Shown piece by piece: positions 1-10,100 of a stretch of DNA of 27,925 bases. Where the stretch lies: assembly GCF_001949145.1 (NCBI RefSeq), contig NW_019091424.1:1296004-1323928 (forward strand). The letters are read 5' to 3'. Within the stretch, counting starts at the first letter, position 1. Every line of letters starts with the position of its first letter. The notes under the pieces are model-generated. The model saw nothing but the letters and a program-made list of their open reading frames with translations. It searched no databases and was not told where the DNA came from. The DNA comes from Acanthaster planci. Taxonomy: Eukaryota > Echinodermata > Asteroidea > Valvatida > Acanthasteridae. Both the position numbers and the translations under genes were made by a program.

Positions 1-197
1 CCTGTGCACAATCCCAAAACCGTTTGTAGGTTCATTCCAGGTGATTACTTTCTAGACAGATCATGATAACATCTAGATCACTATGGAAACTTAAGTTTAT
101 GTGTCTCACCGTCTAGATTACACAGAACTGTGACTGCAGTCACAGACCTACTTTTTGTCTTACAAGTAAGCAGACGCACGTATGGTACTTCACTCAC

Positions 198-407
198 CAA
201 CTCCAACAACAAGGCTACAAACAGAAACCAAAGTTGCTATGAGCCACCGCATTTCCAGACTTAATCCAAATCCTGCTGAGGTAGGGGCCAGTGTTGTATG
301 AGACGTTGGTTCATACTGTGCGGAGGTTACGCTGTATGGTGCCATGGTAGCTGAGTAAGATGGTGACAGGTCGTCTGTGGAGGTCACATTTCCTATTGGT
401 GCCATGG
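198..407 (-). CDS. First coding exon of a leftward membrane-protein gene, possibly a GPCR (partial)
   Basis: The exon follows a pyrimidine-rich acceptor ending ATATCAG, starts with ATG at 405 two bases in, and ends at a strong donor (GTGAGTG, minus strand, 197-191) in phase 1. It encodes 69 residues. The first ~50 are Ser/Thr/Pro-rich with an N-glycosylation sequon (N6-V-T) and no signal peptide. A hydrophobic stretch follows, beginning at W54 and reading LIATLVSVCSLVVGV. The next codon begins with G. A short glycosylatable N-terminus leading into a helix that stops at V-G fits transmembrane helix 1 of a rhodopsin-type receptor, where a Gly-Asn pair usually comes next. The rest of the gene lies beyond the left edge, so the family is not established. 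It could be any single-pass or multi-pass membrane protein. Confidence 0.5.
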
Positions 408-1844
408 CTGATATCGGAGGGGGGGGTTGTCAAACTGTTGGGGAAAAATATGATTTCAGTTACATATAACCTATGAATACATGTAAACATATACACCCTT
501 TCAGTTAAACTTCACAAAAAGTCATACAAGAGATGCCATGCTGCATAACATTTTTCTTGCTGGTATCAAGGGCTTACCTGTAGTTGATACGGGGAAAATT
601 ACTTCATTATTAAAAAAACAATGAGGCTAATAAAGGAACGCCTGCAATGTCAGGTTTTTGACCAGATTTTGCTTAAAGTTTCTCAATGTTGTTAGTAATG
701 TTGTTAGAGGTTGTCCACCAAACAGGAATATACATGTACCTATACATTAGCCTCTACAGCACCTATCAAATGATGCAGAACCTTCACCACAAGATGTTAG
801 CCGCTGTCAACTGCATTTCAGTACACAGAAACAAAGAAATCAAATCAACTACCATTGCCTTAACATTCCACGGACTGAACCGTGGCACTCGTGTGTTAAA
901 CCAAAACCATTACAAATCAACAACTGACTGGACACTGCAACTCAAAATTCACGGAACTACTTTGTACCCATGGTCAGGAAATAGCTTCTCCACCCCTCAT
1001 ACATTATTCATGATTCTTTTCTCCCGGCCCACCTTCTTCGCTTTGGGGAATTCCCCTTTTGATTGGCAACATCCATTACATCATAGTTTTCCCCACTCAA
1101 ACAAACTGCAGGCTAGGATGCACAAAATGAGACCTCAAAAGATCGGTCATTTTTCCTGTAACACCTCGGACTACTGCTTGTACCAATAACGGACACAATT
1201 TATGAAGAAAAAATACACATGTATCATGTATCCACTGTGAAGGTGGTCACCAAGGTTCTATACACAAATCAGCCAAAGAAAACAGAATCTGCATAAAATA
1301 TGAACAAAACTGAACAGAATAAGAGCCAACAAATGAAGAAAACTGGAAAGATGGAAAGTGGAGTGGTTAACGGAAAGTTCACAAGGTTATGTGTCCGTGC
1401 CACACTAGTGGGGCTACCATCTGGGGGCAAGTTAGCAGAAATTATCTTTCCCCCATCAAAGATTCCAATTCCTGCAGCATCGTGCTGTCGTCCTAAGGTG
1501 CTTTTTTTCTTTCAAAAAGAGATCCGAGCTCTCACTGTGTCAAACAAATCCAATAACCGGGAGGCCTACAGCCAACAAGAACAATTACTATCCTCACCTA
1601 TCCTCTTCTCAGTGACGTGCGCGCCCCGCTTCCACCAGCGTAACGTCGCCGCTTTTGTGAGTCTCGTACACGCCTAGTCTAAAAAAGGTGGCTTCCTTTC
1701 CGGCCTTTTTATGACACCTCAAAACCGTTGAACACACAAGGAGATTCTATGCAATGTCCAAGCAAATCTGGCTGTCCTCTGGACCGAATCACCTCCAAAA
1801 CATGTCTGCCCATTGCCTGCCAGTCTGGCTCGCGCTCAAAGCAT
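408..1844. other. Non-coding stretch, nothing recognised
   Basis: This is AT-rich sequence upstream of the leftward membrane-protein exon. The open frames here (for example 686-1189 and 1300-1677 on plus) have low-complexity, non-conserved-looking translations and no fitting splice sites. A 5'-UTR exon and promoter of the leftward gene would be expected in this area, but I could not place them. Confidence 0.5.
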
Positions 1845-1855
1845 GGGGATTTTCC
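1845..1855 (+). promoter_or_regulatory. kappaB-like site GGGGATTTTCC
   Basis: The 11 bases match the NF-kappaB/Rel consensus GGGRNNYYCC with an extra leading G. The site lies just left of the first copy of the duplicated GC-rich repeat, 43 bp from a tandem pair of similar sites on the other strand. The match is seen directly. Function is inferred. Confidence 0.4.
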
Positions 1856-1858
1856 ATT

Positions 1859-2222
1859 GGCCTGCCGTACCGCGGTAACGGCCATACACGTAGCCATGGA
1901 AAATCCCTGGAAAATCCCTAAAAGGGCCCTGTGGAATGCGGAACAGCTAGCCCCATGGAGCCCCACCAGCGCCCCCAACGACCTGTCGCCGCGGCGCCGT
2001 AGCTACTGTATCATGAACCAAATTAGTCAGGCTTGAAAACAACTTGGGAAATTCTGCCAAAAAGTGGGAAAGCGTTGATGATGACAGAGTAAACCGAGGT
2101 TCCCTTCATAAAATGTCCAAATAACAATACATGTATTAATTTATTCCCTCATTCAAGGCAGAAGTGGGCAACTTCCGGGAACAAAAATATTTCATGCACA
2201 GAGTACAGATGCCGACACTTCC
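1859..2222. repeat. Direct repeat, copy 1 (~365 bp, offset ~536 bp from copy 2)
   Basis: This copy aligns with 2392-2757 from a shared CCTGCCG start through a GC-rich core (CGCCGCGGCGCCGT) to a shared CAGATGCCGACACTT end. The second half (from AGGCTTGAAAACAACTTGGG on) is almost identical in both copies, while the GC-rich part has diverged by substitutions and short indels. The intervening ~170 bp (2223-2391) does not resemble the sequence left of copy 1. It may be a recent local duplication or two insertions of an unrecognised dispersed element. The frames across it on minus are shadows: the two copies do not preserve one reading frame. Confidence 0.8.
1898..1918 (-). promoter_or_regulatory. 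Tandem pair of kappaB-like sites, GGGATTTTCC x2
   Basis: On the minus strand GGGATTTTCC occurs at 1918-1909 and again at 1907-1898, separated by one base (11-bp period, one helical turn). Both match GGGRNNYYCC perfectly. The arrangement resembles paired Rel-factor enhancers in immune genes. The leftward membrane-protein exon is ~1.5 kb downstream on the same strand. Binding is inferred from sequence only. Confidence 0.45.
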
Positions 2223-2224
2223 GA

Positions 2225-2225
2225 N
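2225..2225. other. Ambiguous base (N) at the end of repeat copy 1
   Basis: This is the only N in the window. It lies three bases past the end of the shared repeat sequence, exactly where read or assembly ambiguity between the two copies would be expected. Confidence 0.9.
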
Positions 2226-2391
2226 GCCCTGGGATGGGAGCCCTTAAATCTAGGGAGACCATTCTGGGCCATTCTTTCACAATCCTACAAATTCTTGGGC
2301 CACACAATCTCCTCTTTTCCAAATAAACTGTACTTTTTGAGCGCCTCGTCCTGCCGAAAATTTCCCTTGAATTGGGCAGTGCACCCTTTCG

Positions 2392-2757
2392 GCCTGCCGC
2401 GCCGTACCGCGCGGGGCCGTACGCGTAGATGGAAAATCCCTGGAAAATCCCCAAAAGGGAGCGTCTGTGGACTGCGGAAACAGCTAGCCCATGGAGCCCC
2501 ACGAGGCACCCAACGACTTGTCGCCGCGGCGCCGTCGCTACGGTATCATGAGCCAAAGTAGCCAGGCTTGAAAACAACTTGGGAAATTCTGCCAAAAAGT
2601 GGGAAAGCGTTGATGATGACAGAGTAATTCGACGTTCCCTTCATAAAATGTCCGAATAACAATACATGTATTAATTTATTCCCTCATTCAAGGCAGAAGT
2701 GGGCAACTTCCGGGAACAGAAATATTTCATACACAAAGTACAGATGCCGACACTTTC
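2392..2757. repeat. Direct repeat, copy 2
   Basis: This is the second copy of the repeat described at 1859-2222, same orientation, offset ~536 bp. It contains the same GC-rich core, the same paired kappaB-like sites and the same AT-rich tail (ATACATGTATTAATTTATTC). After CAGATGCCGACACTT the two copies diverge. Confidence 0.8.
2431..2452 (-). promoter_or_regulatory. Tandem pair of kappaB-like sites in repeat copy 2
   Basis: On the minus strand, GGGGATTTTCC (2452-2442) is followed after a single A by GGGATTTTCC (2440-2431). The spacing and orientation are identical to the pair at 1898-1918, although flanking bases differ between copies, so the sites may be kept by selection or simply be young. 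Confidence 0.45.
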
Positions 2758-3708
2758 TTTTTTCCATTTTTTTATTGGCAATGCTTGTGGGTTTGTGACA
2801 AATTCAATCCAGTATGCAATGTGCGCTTCTACACATAATAATCACAACATTTTAAACCCAACTACACTCAATATTAGGAAGTTATGCAATTAACGTGTTC
2901 TTAATATTCACCACATTATTTCATGCATATCCAATGGCAAGCATTAAGCACGTGCAAAACAGTACTATACACGTCTCTCTTAGTACATCATGAGTTGAGG
3001 AATCCAACTTTGAGTGCTGTTTTTATTTGTTTCAAACTAAGTACAATGTACTGCATAGCATTGAAGTGATCTTGAAACAAGGACACTGTTGTCAACTAGA
3101 GGTGTCCCTAGCTTCCAGGGAGGAGGGGAGAGTCAGTACCCCTCCCCCTAACATGCCTCAACCCCCTACCCACCCCCAATTTGACATTTTGACATCGTAA
3201 CAACCAATACAAGCCAGTTTATTTCACTTATCGAGTATCTTCCTAAAAAAAAGTGCACCCTCAGGTGCCCACCCCGAAATTTATGCGAAATGTTTCTTTG
3301 CACTGTTCAAATATACATTACATCACACATGAATTCAAAGCGACAATGGGAACAACATTTATAGTATTAAAAAACTTATAGGTGACCTAGCACACAGCTT
3401 TAAAACACATACGTAAGTTTAACTTTGTGTTCGAACATAAAAAAAGACACATTTTATGAGTGTTACACTGCTGTAGTTCACTTGACATCTTAAAATTTGT
3501 AAAACACGATGGAAGCATTCAAGGATGTGAAATCAGGGGTGGTTCTCACAGGTTTTGGGAAATCCAATTTACCTGCCCCCTTCAAAAATGGAAAAGTCCA
3601 GCCCTCAAACTTTTTCTGTTGATGAAGAATTAAGAGAAGTTCTAAGAACTAGGCAAACAACCTTTACAAAGAAATGAGCCAGGTTAACTTTCTGTATAAT
3701 TGATCCTT
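2758..3708. other. Non-coding stretch, nothing recognised
   Basis: AT-rich sequence with one C-rich patch around 3110-3180. No exon-like frame with splice signals was found on either strand. Confidence 0.5.
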
Positions 3709-3886
3709 AATACGGGTGATTCACAATAGTGCAGTGACCCTACAAGTTTGCAACGCGTTGGCCGCCGATCGTAAAATCTGTCGACAATTTCCAAACACGC
3801 ATTGGGTCGACGGAGTTCGTGCACCACCGTGATTGGCAAACGGGTTGCAAACTCTTGGAGACGAACTATTGTGAATTGCCCGTATT
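3709..3886. mobile_element. MITE-like inverted-repeat element, family 1, copy a
   Basis: The ends are imperfect inverted repeats of ~55 bp. The left end begins AATACGGGTGATTCACAATA and the reverse complement of the right end begins AATACGGGCAATTCACAATA. Both continue into AGTTTGCAAC-CGTT. The element is 178 bp with no coding capacity, so it is a non-autonomous element. The same ends occur at 6143-6319 and, degenerate, at 11809-12171. I could not define a target-site duplication with certainty. Confidence 0.75.
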
Positions 3887-4941
3887 GTCCAAAGTGAGCT
3901 AAAAATGGAAACCAGGCAATGAATGTACGCTACAAAATGATTGAAAAGCTCGCTTGCTGAACATTATTTCAAACAGTTCAAACTTGAAGCATTTGATCTA
4001 GCCCTTAAAATATGTAGAACCAGTGATGCTTTTCCTTTTACACTAAACTTATAGAACACTGCCCTTTCCCTGCAAAGTGCAAACAGTCAATTTTGGAAAA
4101 TTCAAAAACTTACTTTGAGGACACCTCTTACATGCACAATATAAAGCCTCAAACGAAGATAACACTCAAGCTCACAAGAGATACAAACCCATCAGGAAAG
4201 GAAGCTAGATTTGTTTGACAAACACAGAATAAGTAAAAGGGACTGTCTTTTATTACACGGAAAGAGTAACTGTCTTGTTGGTTAAATAAAATTAAACAAT
4301 AATAAATACAAAAATAACAGCAAGAGAGGAAAATATTGACGGAATGCAAGCATACCACAATCTCACACACTGGGATATCAAGAAAAAAAATACCCTGCCA
4401 CTCTTAAAGGTACCATAATATGCCCGTCATCACTTGCGCCACGTTGCGTACCCATCAAAATTGCTCCCCTGGCCATTTTGACAGCCAACTGTAACACACT
4501 TGTGTTATCAAAGTCTGCGTCCATGAGAGTGAAGCCCATCTTGCAACCAACGTACCCAAAAACAGCACACATAGAAAGGTACCATACACTGCAATAAAAT
4601 AACTTTATGCTCACTACGTCCAAGGGCACACCAACAGAACCGAATTATTAAAAGTCTCTTTACACAGTGCAGTTGTGGCCATCTAATAACCCATTTGCAC
4701 TACAATGCTTTCCCTCACGTATGCTAAAACTAGTATTGCTATCAATCTTTGAATTGCATACACAGAAATGGTGGACAACAGTTTTGGTTGAAATAATGCT
4801 TAGATGTGTGATTATATCTGCAAATGAAATGGTGGTGCCGTGGCAGTCACAACTGTCAAATCTTGACATGAACGTACAGAGCTGGTAAACAAACAAGCTT
4901 TAATTTTAATTTACAGATTTTTGCGAGCAGTGAAAAGCAGG
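3887..4941. other. Non-coding stretch, nothing recognised
   Basis: AT-rich flank downstream of the DED gene's 3' end. Minus-strand frames at 4149-4370 and 4378-4629 have no supporting splice or domain signals. Confidence 0.5.
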
Positions 4942-5175
4942 GGCCAATTTCATAGAGCTGCTTAAGCACAAAATTTGCTTATAAGCAGGAAAGAACTTTG
5001 CCTGACAAACAAAGGTTACCAGCTCAAAGATTGTTACGCTAGCCAAAAGACAGCTAAGTATGACCCCAAAACAATAAACATCACATTGATATTTGACTGG
5101 TTACCTGATTTATCAAATAAGGTTTTTGTCGCACTTGAGCATATTTTGTGCTTAAGCAGCTCTATGAAATTGGTC
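4942..5175. mobile_element. MITE-like element with ~34-bp terminal inverted repeats, family 2
   Basis: The left end GGCCAATTTCATAGAGCTGC continues as TTAAGCACAAAAT. The reverse complement of the right end reads GACCAATTTCATAGAGCTGC and continues TTAAGCACAAAAT. The match is nearly perfect over ~34 bp. The element is 234 bp and non-coding. GCAG flanks it on both sides, just outside the ends, and may be a remnant of the target duplication. I recall this end sequence as a common dispersed repeat of echinoderm genomes. A degenerate relative lies at 22918-23314. Confidence 0.8.
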
Positions 5176-5857
5176 GCAGATTAAAATATTTCATAAAAGA
5201 CGGAAAAGCCAGTGTGATTTTGACAAAAACGGCTAGCAAGACTACAAATGGAAGCTTATATGCGTATCAACCAATGGCACGGTTGTGCATAATTATGCAT
5301 TAATACTTGACAGTGGACTGGTAATTGTGGAGTTTCTGCCTTTTAAAAGAACAAAATTCTGACAGTCCGTCCAGGGCCAGCAAGATTAATTTTTTGGCAA
5401 GACGACATGGCGTTGTTTGTTGAGGAAAAGTGTGGGCCAAAAATTACAATAGTGATAAGTGTGCACCACAAATGAAGGTGGCGGCAATATCCAAGCTGGT
5501 TTGGTGGACCGTTGCTAAGTTAACACCAGGGGCTACTGAATCAGAAGCCATTTCTGACTGGCCCACCAGCTCCAACGCAAGAGTTTATGAAATGCACTAG
5601 TTTGAAGAAAACTGGGTGAAAATGTTGCATTTTGTTCAAAGAAAAAACTTCCTAAACTGTTTTATGATGTAGGTTTTTATAATTAAAAGAAGACCAGTTT
5701 GCAAAGGTTGTATGGGCATGATTTTTTTTTTAATTGCTAAGGGGACAAAAAGGATCCTAAACTCCACAGTTGCCTTTGTGCCATTAATCCACAACAGGTT
5801 AACGGCGGGTTTAAATTATATCCATCACTTTTAAAATAACAACTGTGTCATGTGCAA
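5176..5857. other. 3' flank / 3'-UTR region of the DED gene
   Basis: This is the stretch directly downstream, on minus, of the DED gene stop codon. It contains an AT-rich run with a candidate poly(A) signal at 5729-5734. No other gene is seen. Confidence 0.5.
5729..5734 (-). terminator. Candidate poly(A) signal ATTAAA of the DED gene
   Basis: On minus the sequence is AATTAAAAAAA, 124 bases past the TGA stop at 5860-5858. ATTAAA is the commonest variant of the canonical signal. The position suits a short 3' UTR, but AT-rich sequence makes chance matches likely. Confidence 0.3.
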
Positions 5858-7124
5858 TCAGCGTCTTCCAACGAGCCGCAACTCGATGACCTTGTTTCGC
5901 GACTCGTCCAGCTCAAACTGCTCCGAGACCGTGAACTCCTGGCTACTTCGACCCTGTAGTATGGTGGCGCCGAGTTGCCAGTCGGTCGGGGGAGGTCCCA
6001 TAACACTTCGCTGAATGTCGTTTGTGGAAGGACCAGTGCTGTCGTACACACCGAAGTAGTCGGTCTCTGGCTCACTGCCAAAGTTGCTAAAGCCTGAAAT
6101 TATAATTCATGGGTAAAAGATAACACGAGCTGAAGGTTACACAATAGGGCCGTTTCACAACAGTGCATCACGAAGAGTTTGCAATGCGTTGGCCAATCAC
6201 AGTGAGCGAAATTTGTTGACCCAATGCACCTTTGGAAAGGGAAGACAAATTTTTGCGTGTTCTGATTGGCCAACGCATTGCAAACTCTTGGTGGCGCACT
6301 GTCGTGAATCGCCAGTATTATTTAAAGACAGCGTCTGGTAGGAAAAAAGTTAGAGGACAACGCACTATCGATGGCAAATGAACAAAAGTATTAAGATCAC
6401 AAACTACATTTACATTCACAATTCAGACCCTCCCAGTTAAAAAAAAATAAATTTCCAGGAAAGGTACTGGAAAGTACTTGCCATCAAATTATTTTAAAAT
6501 TGTAGAAAAATGAAGATGCGCAGACTAGCGACTTTCTTCACATGCCCACCAAAACAGCAGGTAAATCACCTATGTTACCATATGTGTTGCAGTCTATTAC
6601 CAGTAAATTTTGTGAGGTGCTAGCCTTTAGTCCAGTTGTTTTTACACCAAAATCCAACCATAATATACCTGGTGAGTTTTTCCTTGCAATTCACCAGAGA
6701 GCTGTTTCACACAATTAGATTTTGGTCTTTAAAATACCTCTGCTGACGTCGTTCCATGGTTCTGCCGTCCTTTTCTCTGGGGTGAATGTCACCTTGATCC
6801 GGCCATTGTTAGGATCTCCTTCTCTGATGCCTGACCCTTGAGGGGCAAGGCTCGCCTCGACGAAGTGGAACTTTCTTGCCTCCGTGGCGGGTCTTTCGAT
6901 GATGATGGTGCCCCTGGGATCGAGGGTCCAATCTCCGGCGAATCTCCCGTTGTAGTGGACGACGGCACTGCAACGCAAACGCTGGTCACTGTTGGAGAGC
7001 TGGATCCTGTAGTCAGTGTCATGGTTGAGGACCACAAACTGACCCTCGGTGGTCGTATAGTGCAACCCTTCTGGAATCCTCACTTGGAACAGCTCATTCT
7101 TAAAACTGTCAACTTCAGAACACC
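5858..7124 (-). other. Uncharacterised conserved-looking C-terminal domain (last two exons)
   Basis: Residues ~431-637 are encoded by 7124-6738 and 6093-5858. Features include alternating beta-strand pattern (FVVLNHDTDYRIQLSNSD), CSAVVHYNGRFAGDWTL, then IIIERPA, a G-I-R-E-G-D-P-N-N-G-R-I turn, KVTFTPEK, and near the end GATILQGRSSQEF followed by VIELRLVG and stop. The spacing of strands and glycine turns is typical of a folded beta-sandwich. I recall similar segments in unnamed proteins of invertebrates and possibly bacteria, but cannot give a family name. Its junction with the linker is a phase-1 intron. Confidence 0.55.
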
Positions 7125-10100
7125 CTGAGTAAATTAGATCCAAGAGTTTTTCTTTTAAAGAAAAAGCCTTTTTGATGAATAGGAACCAAGTTTTGTCAGC
7201 GTATTTTCTCCACGAGTTCAGTGCTACAGGAAAAAGTAACAAATATTCTTTGATGTCAAAATGAATATGTTTTCCACGAGGCAATTTCTTTGCTGAAACT
7301 GTGACCGATGAGGGTCCAGGGAGGGGTGTAGAAGTGTATACTTCTATTATCCGGGTTGGAAACAGTCTCCAAAGATGTTTCATCTTTTTCACCTCTGAGG
7401 CAGAACTTCATTGTGCAGGGAAGCCAGCAGCTCCCCAATTTCAGCACCGTTTACAATCAAACATCATAATCTAGACAAAAACTTTTCTTTCCCAAATGCT
7501 GACTGGGAATTGCTGATGAGGTCCAACTTGGTCTCATTAATTGAGGATTTGAGCATCTCTGTGCAGATACTTACGGAGCTGCCTTCCAACTAGCATTGAC
7601 AGAAGTTGCTGGGTGTTGTCCATGCTCTGCAGCGTCATGGGCTGCACAGCTATTGCTTCAGAATCCAGTCCGTTCTCCTCTGAAATGAAAAGCCAGACCA
7701 GTCAACTTGGCGTCAAATGCAGAGAGAGCGTCTCATTATCTGGAATGGTCAGAACGTTCCATTTGGAATGCCTTGCGGTCATTTTAGAATGGTCAGCCGT
7801 TTCACCGGGACCATGGCATTCCCATCTGGTGCGTAAGCGTGACGTCACTTCAGTTTAAACCGCGCCCACTGCACATGCACTGCACACAGAGTTACATGCA
7901 CTAATTGCCTTTAATGTGGAACTGTGGAACCGGAAGTTAAACATGCACGGCGATCGTCGAATGAGAGTCTGGAAATCGTGGCGCGTCCGCCTTTGTGATG
8001 AAGTCACTTACAAACATGATAGGCGCACTGCCTCTGATATGAAAAAAAGGTTCCACTGGAATGCTTGTGCTCCAGCAAAAAAAGGGGAAAGTGAATGCTT
8101 CTGACTTTGGCGATGCTCCTTGCGGATTACCTTCTGAAACCCCTTCAAATTTTTACGTTTTCAGGCCACTCATGCACTTGGAGGGGGGCCAGATGGAAAT
8201 ATTATTCACACACAAAAATTTATCATATCATATTTGAAAATTAAAAAAGAGGCAGCTCAACTGAAGTCACAGATGTGTGTCAAGAAATGACACAATACCC
8301 TGTTGAGTTCTGCAGGTAAAACGGACGTTGCGCCCAAATTGCAATTTCTTAATTGAAGTGAAATCTCACACTTTTTGAAGTCCATTTCCCAAGAGTTCAA
8401 ATGTTTGTTTGAAATTTCAAGGGATCTGGCAGCTACCTGAACCAGTGCAGACTCTGCCCGTCTGGTATGTCTGATTGGTGTTCACAGCTGCCTCTCGGTC
8501 GGGTATCTTTGTACCTGTTGAGTTAGAAAGATGGACAAGTTAAAAAGGTCTGTGTTGCACTTTATCAACAGAAAAACTGGTACACGGATTTCTTTAACTT
8601 CATGTTGCTTAGTTACACAAGAGATGCCTTGCACCAATACACTGTTCTCAATGGATAAGAACGGCACAAAGGAACCTGTCTATTCCAGAGATGGTGGTTG
8701 CTTGCCCCGAATCATGAGGTACAGCAACAGTGTCTGTAGTCTGGGGAATTTAAATTGTTATGTTTATGTGCAATCAGATAACTCAGTCATGTCAGTGTAC
8801 CAGATTTTATTCAAATTAAACTTGCAAACGGCTTCTTAATACCCTGGGTGATAGGGCCATTAGATCTGTATTCCTGAAGCGGCTGAAGATCCACACCATT
8901 TCACATCTACCCTCCCAAATATCTGTTACATTCCAGTGAAGAGTTACAGAAGCATCTATGCGTCTTGCACAAGGTGCGTGACATCACGACACAAGTGGGG
9001 TTCGAACCCACATACTGTCGCATGCGAGTCAAATGTCAGACCCACTGGACCATGGTACTCCGCATAAACGGAGGAAAACTCAAAGACAATCAGGTAGGGC
9101 TTGAGAGCTTAGTTTACGACAGTACTGTATACCAGAGTTTGCAGGTTTGGCTCAGCACCAGTCATTGGCTTTTGTTCAATACTTTCTTCATTTTTCATGA
9201 AGACTTCTGCGACGTGAGGCAAGAATCTATAGCCTGAAAATTTCTTCGATACAAAGAAAATGGGTCTCTGTTCCTCACAATTTTCTGTAAAGCCTTACAA
9301 TGAAAAGTGTTACCCTTTTGGCAAACATCTGTAATACTTGAAAAAAAATCTGCTATCCCCTAGACGGATGCCTCCTCCCCTAAAATAAAACAAGACGTTA
9401 TTTTTAATCACACAGGCTTGGAAGAACTTCCAAACTTGCTGAGATTGACTTGGATTTTCTTCACAGAATTAAGGAACTTGTAAAAATGATTCAATATTTG
9501 CTCATTTCTGTGCAACTTCACTGATGTGTCAAATTAAACCGGCCTTGTAGGACGTACCATTTGATGAGGATTTCACAGTGCCTTCATTCACATTCTCCAA
9601 AGGTATGTTCAAGACTTTGTCTCCTATGTTGGGAGGAGTTTGGACAGGTTTCAAACATGCCTCCGGCTCAGAGGCAAGCGGGGGAACTGGTTGGTTGGTT
9701 GGATATGTACTGCATGGGGCTGATTTGACGGCAGAAAGCCTGGCATGGGTGGAGGTGCTGCTTTGAGGTTGGGCCTGCCCCACTGCTTGGGGGTAGGAGT
9801 GGATCCGTGAACGCTGATCGGGTGCATGCTGATTACCCACGTAAGGTTGGGTACTACCGGGAAGATTCATGCTAGGGTATTGCGCCCCTGAGGGCAGGCT
9901 TGCCGTCGGCGGGACTTGGTGATGGCTGTTTTGCAGCAGCTGATCTTGCAGCTTCACTTTTTCCTGTAGCAGCTCGATCATGCGTTGGAGTTCTCGCGGG
10001 TCGTTGTCTCCACTCCCGGTGGGGATGTAACCGGGGGTGCCCACCCCTTGCCGACTCGGGATGCCGATCTGTGGAACTTGGCCGTGCACCGTCTGGTTGG

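Noticed and set aside
686-1677. Two plus-strand open frames (686-1189 and 1300-1677)
   Set aside because: Translations look like random non-coding sequence with no domain pattern, and no matching splice acceptor/donor pairs or Kozak context were found.
1709-2595. Minus-strand frames in the duplicated GC-rich repeat sharing a GIFQGFS segment
   Set aside because: The shared peptide is simply the translation of the duplicated kappaB-like DNA. The two copies differ by indels that change frame, and one frame crosses the N.
6739-7392. Long minus-strand open frame 6715-7392 as an intact single-exon gene
   Set aside because: Only 6738-7124 is exon. The part above 7124 precedes an acceptor (TTTACTCAG), and the last 23 bases run into a donor, so the open frame is partly intronic.
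7840-8104. Plus-strand frame 7916-8104 as a small gene
   Set aside because: No start context, domain or splice support. It lies in an intron of the DED gene on the opposite strand.
8985-9057. Functional tRNA gene
   Set aside because: A and B boxes are present, but acceptor and anticodon stems do not pair well. A SINE-derived sequence is more likely.
8965-9237. Plus-strand frame containing VGFEPTYC
   Set aside because: This peptide is the usual false translation of a tRNA T-arm (GGTTCGAACCC). It is antisense to the tRNA-like repeat.
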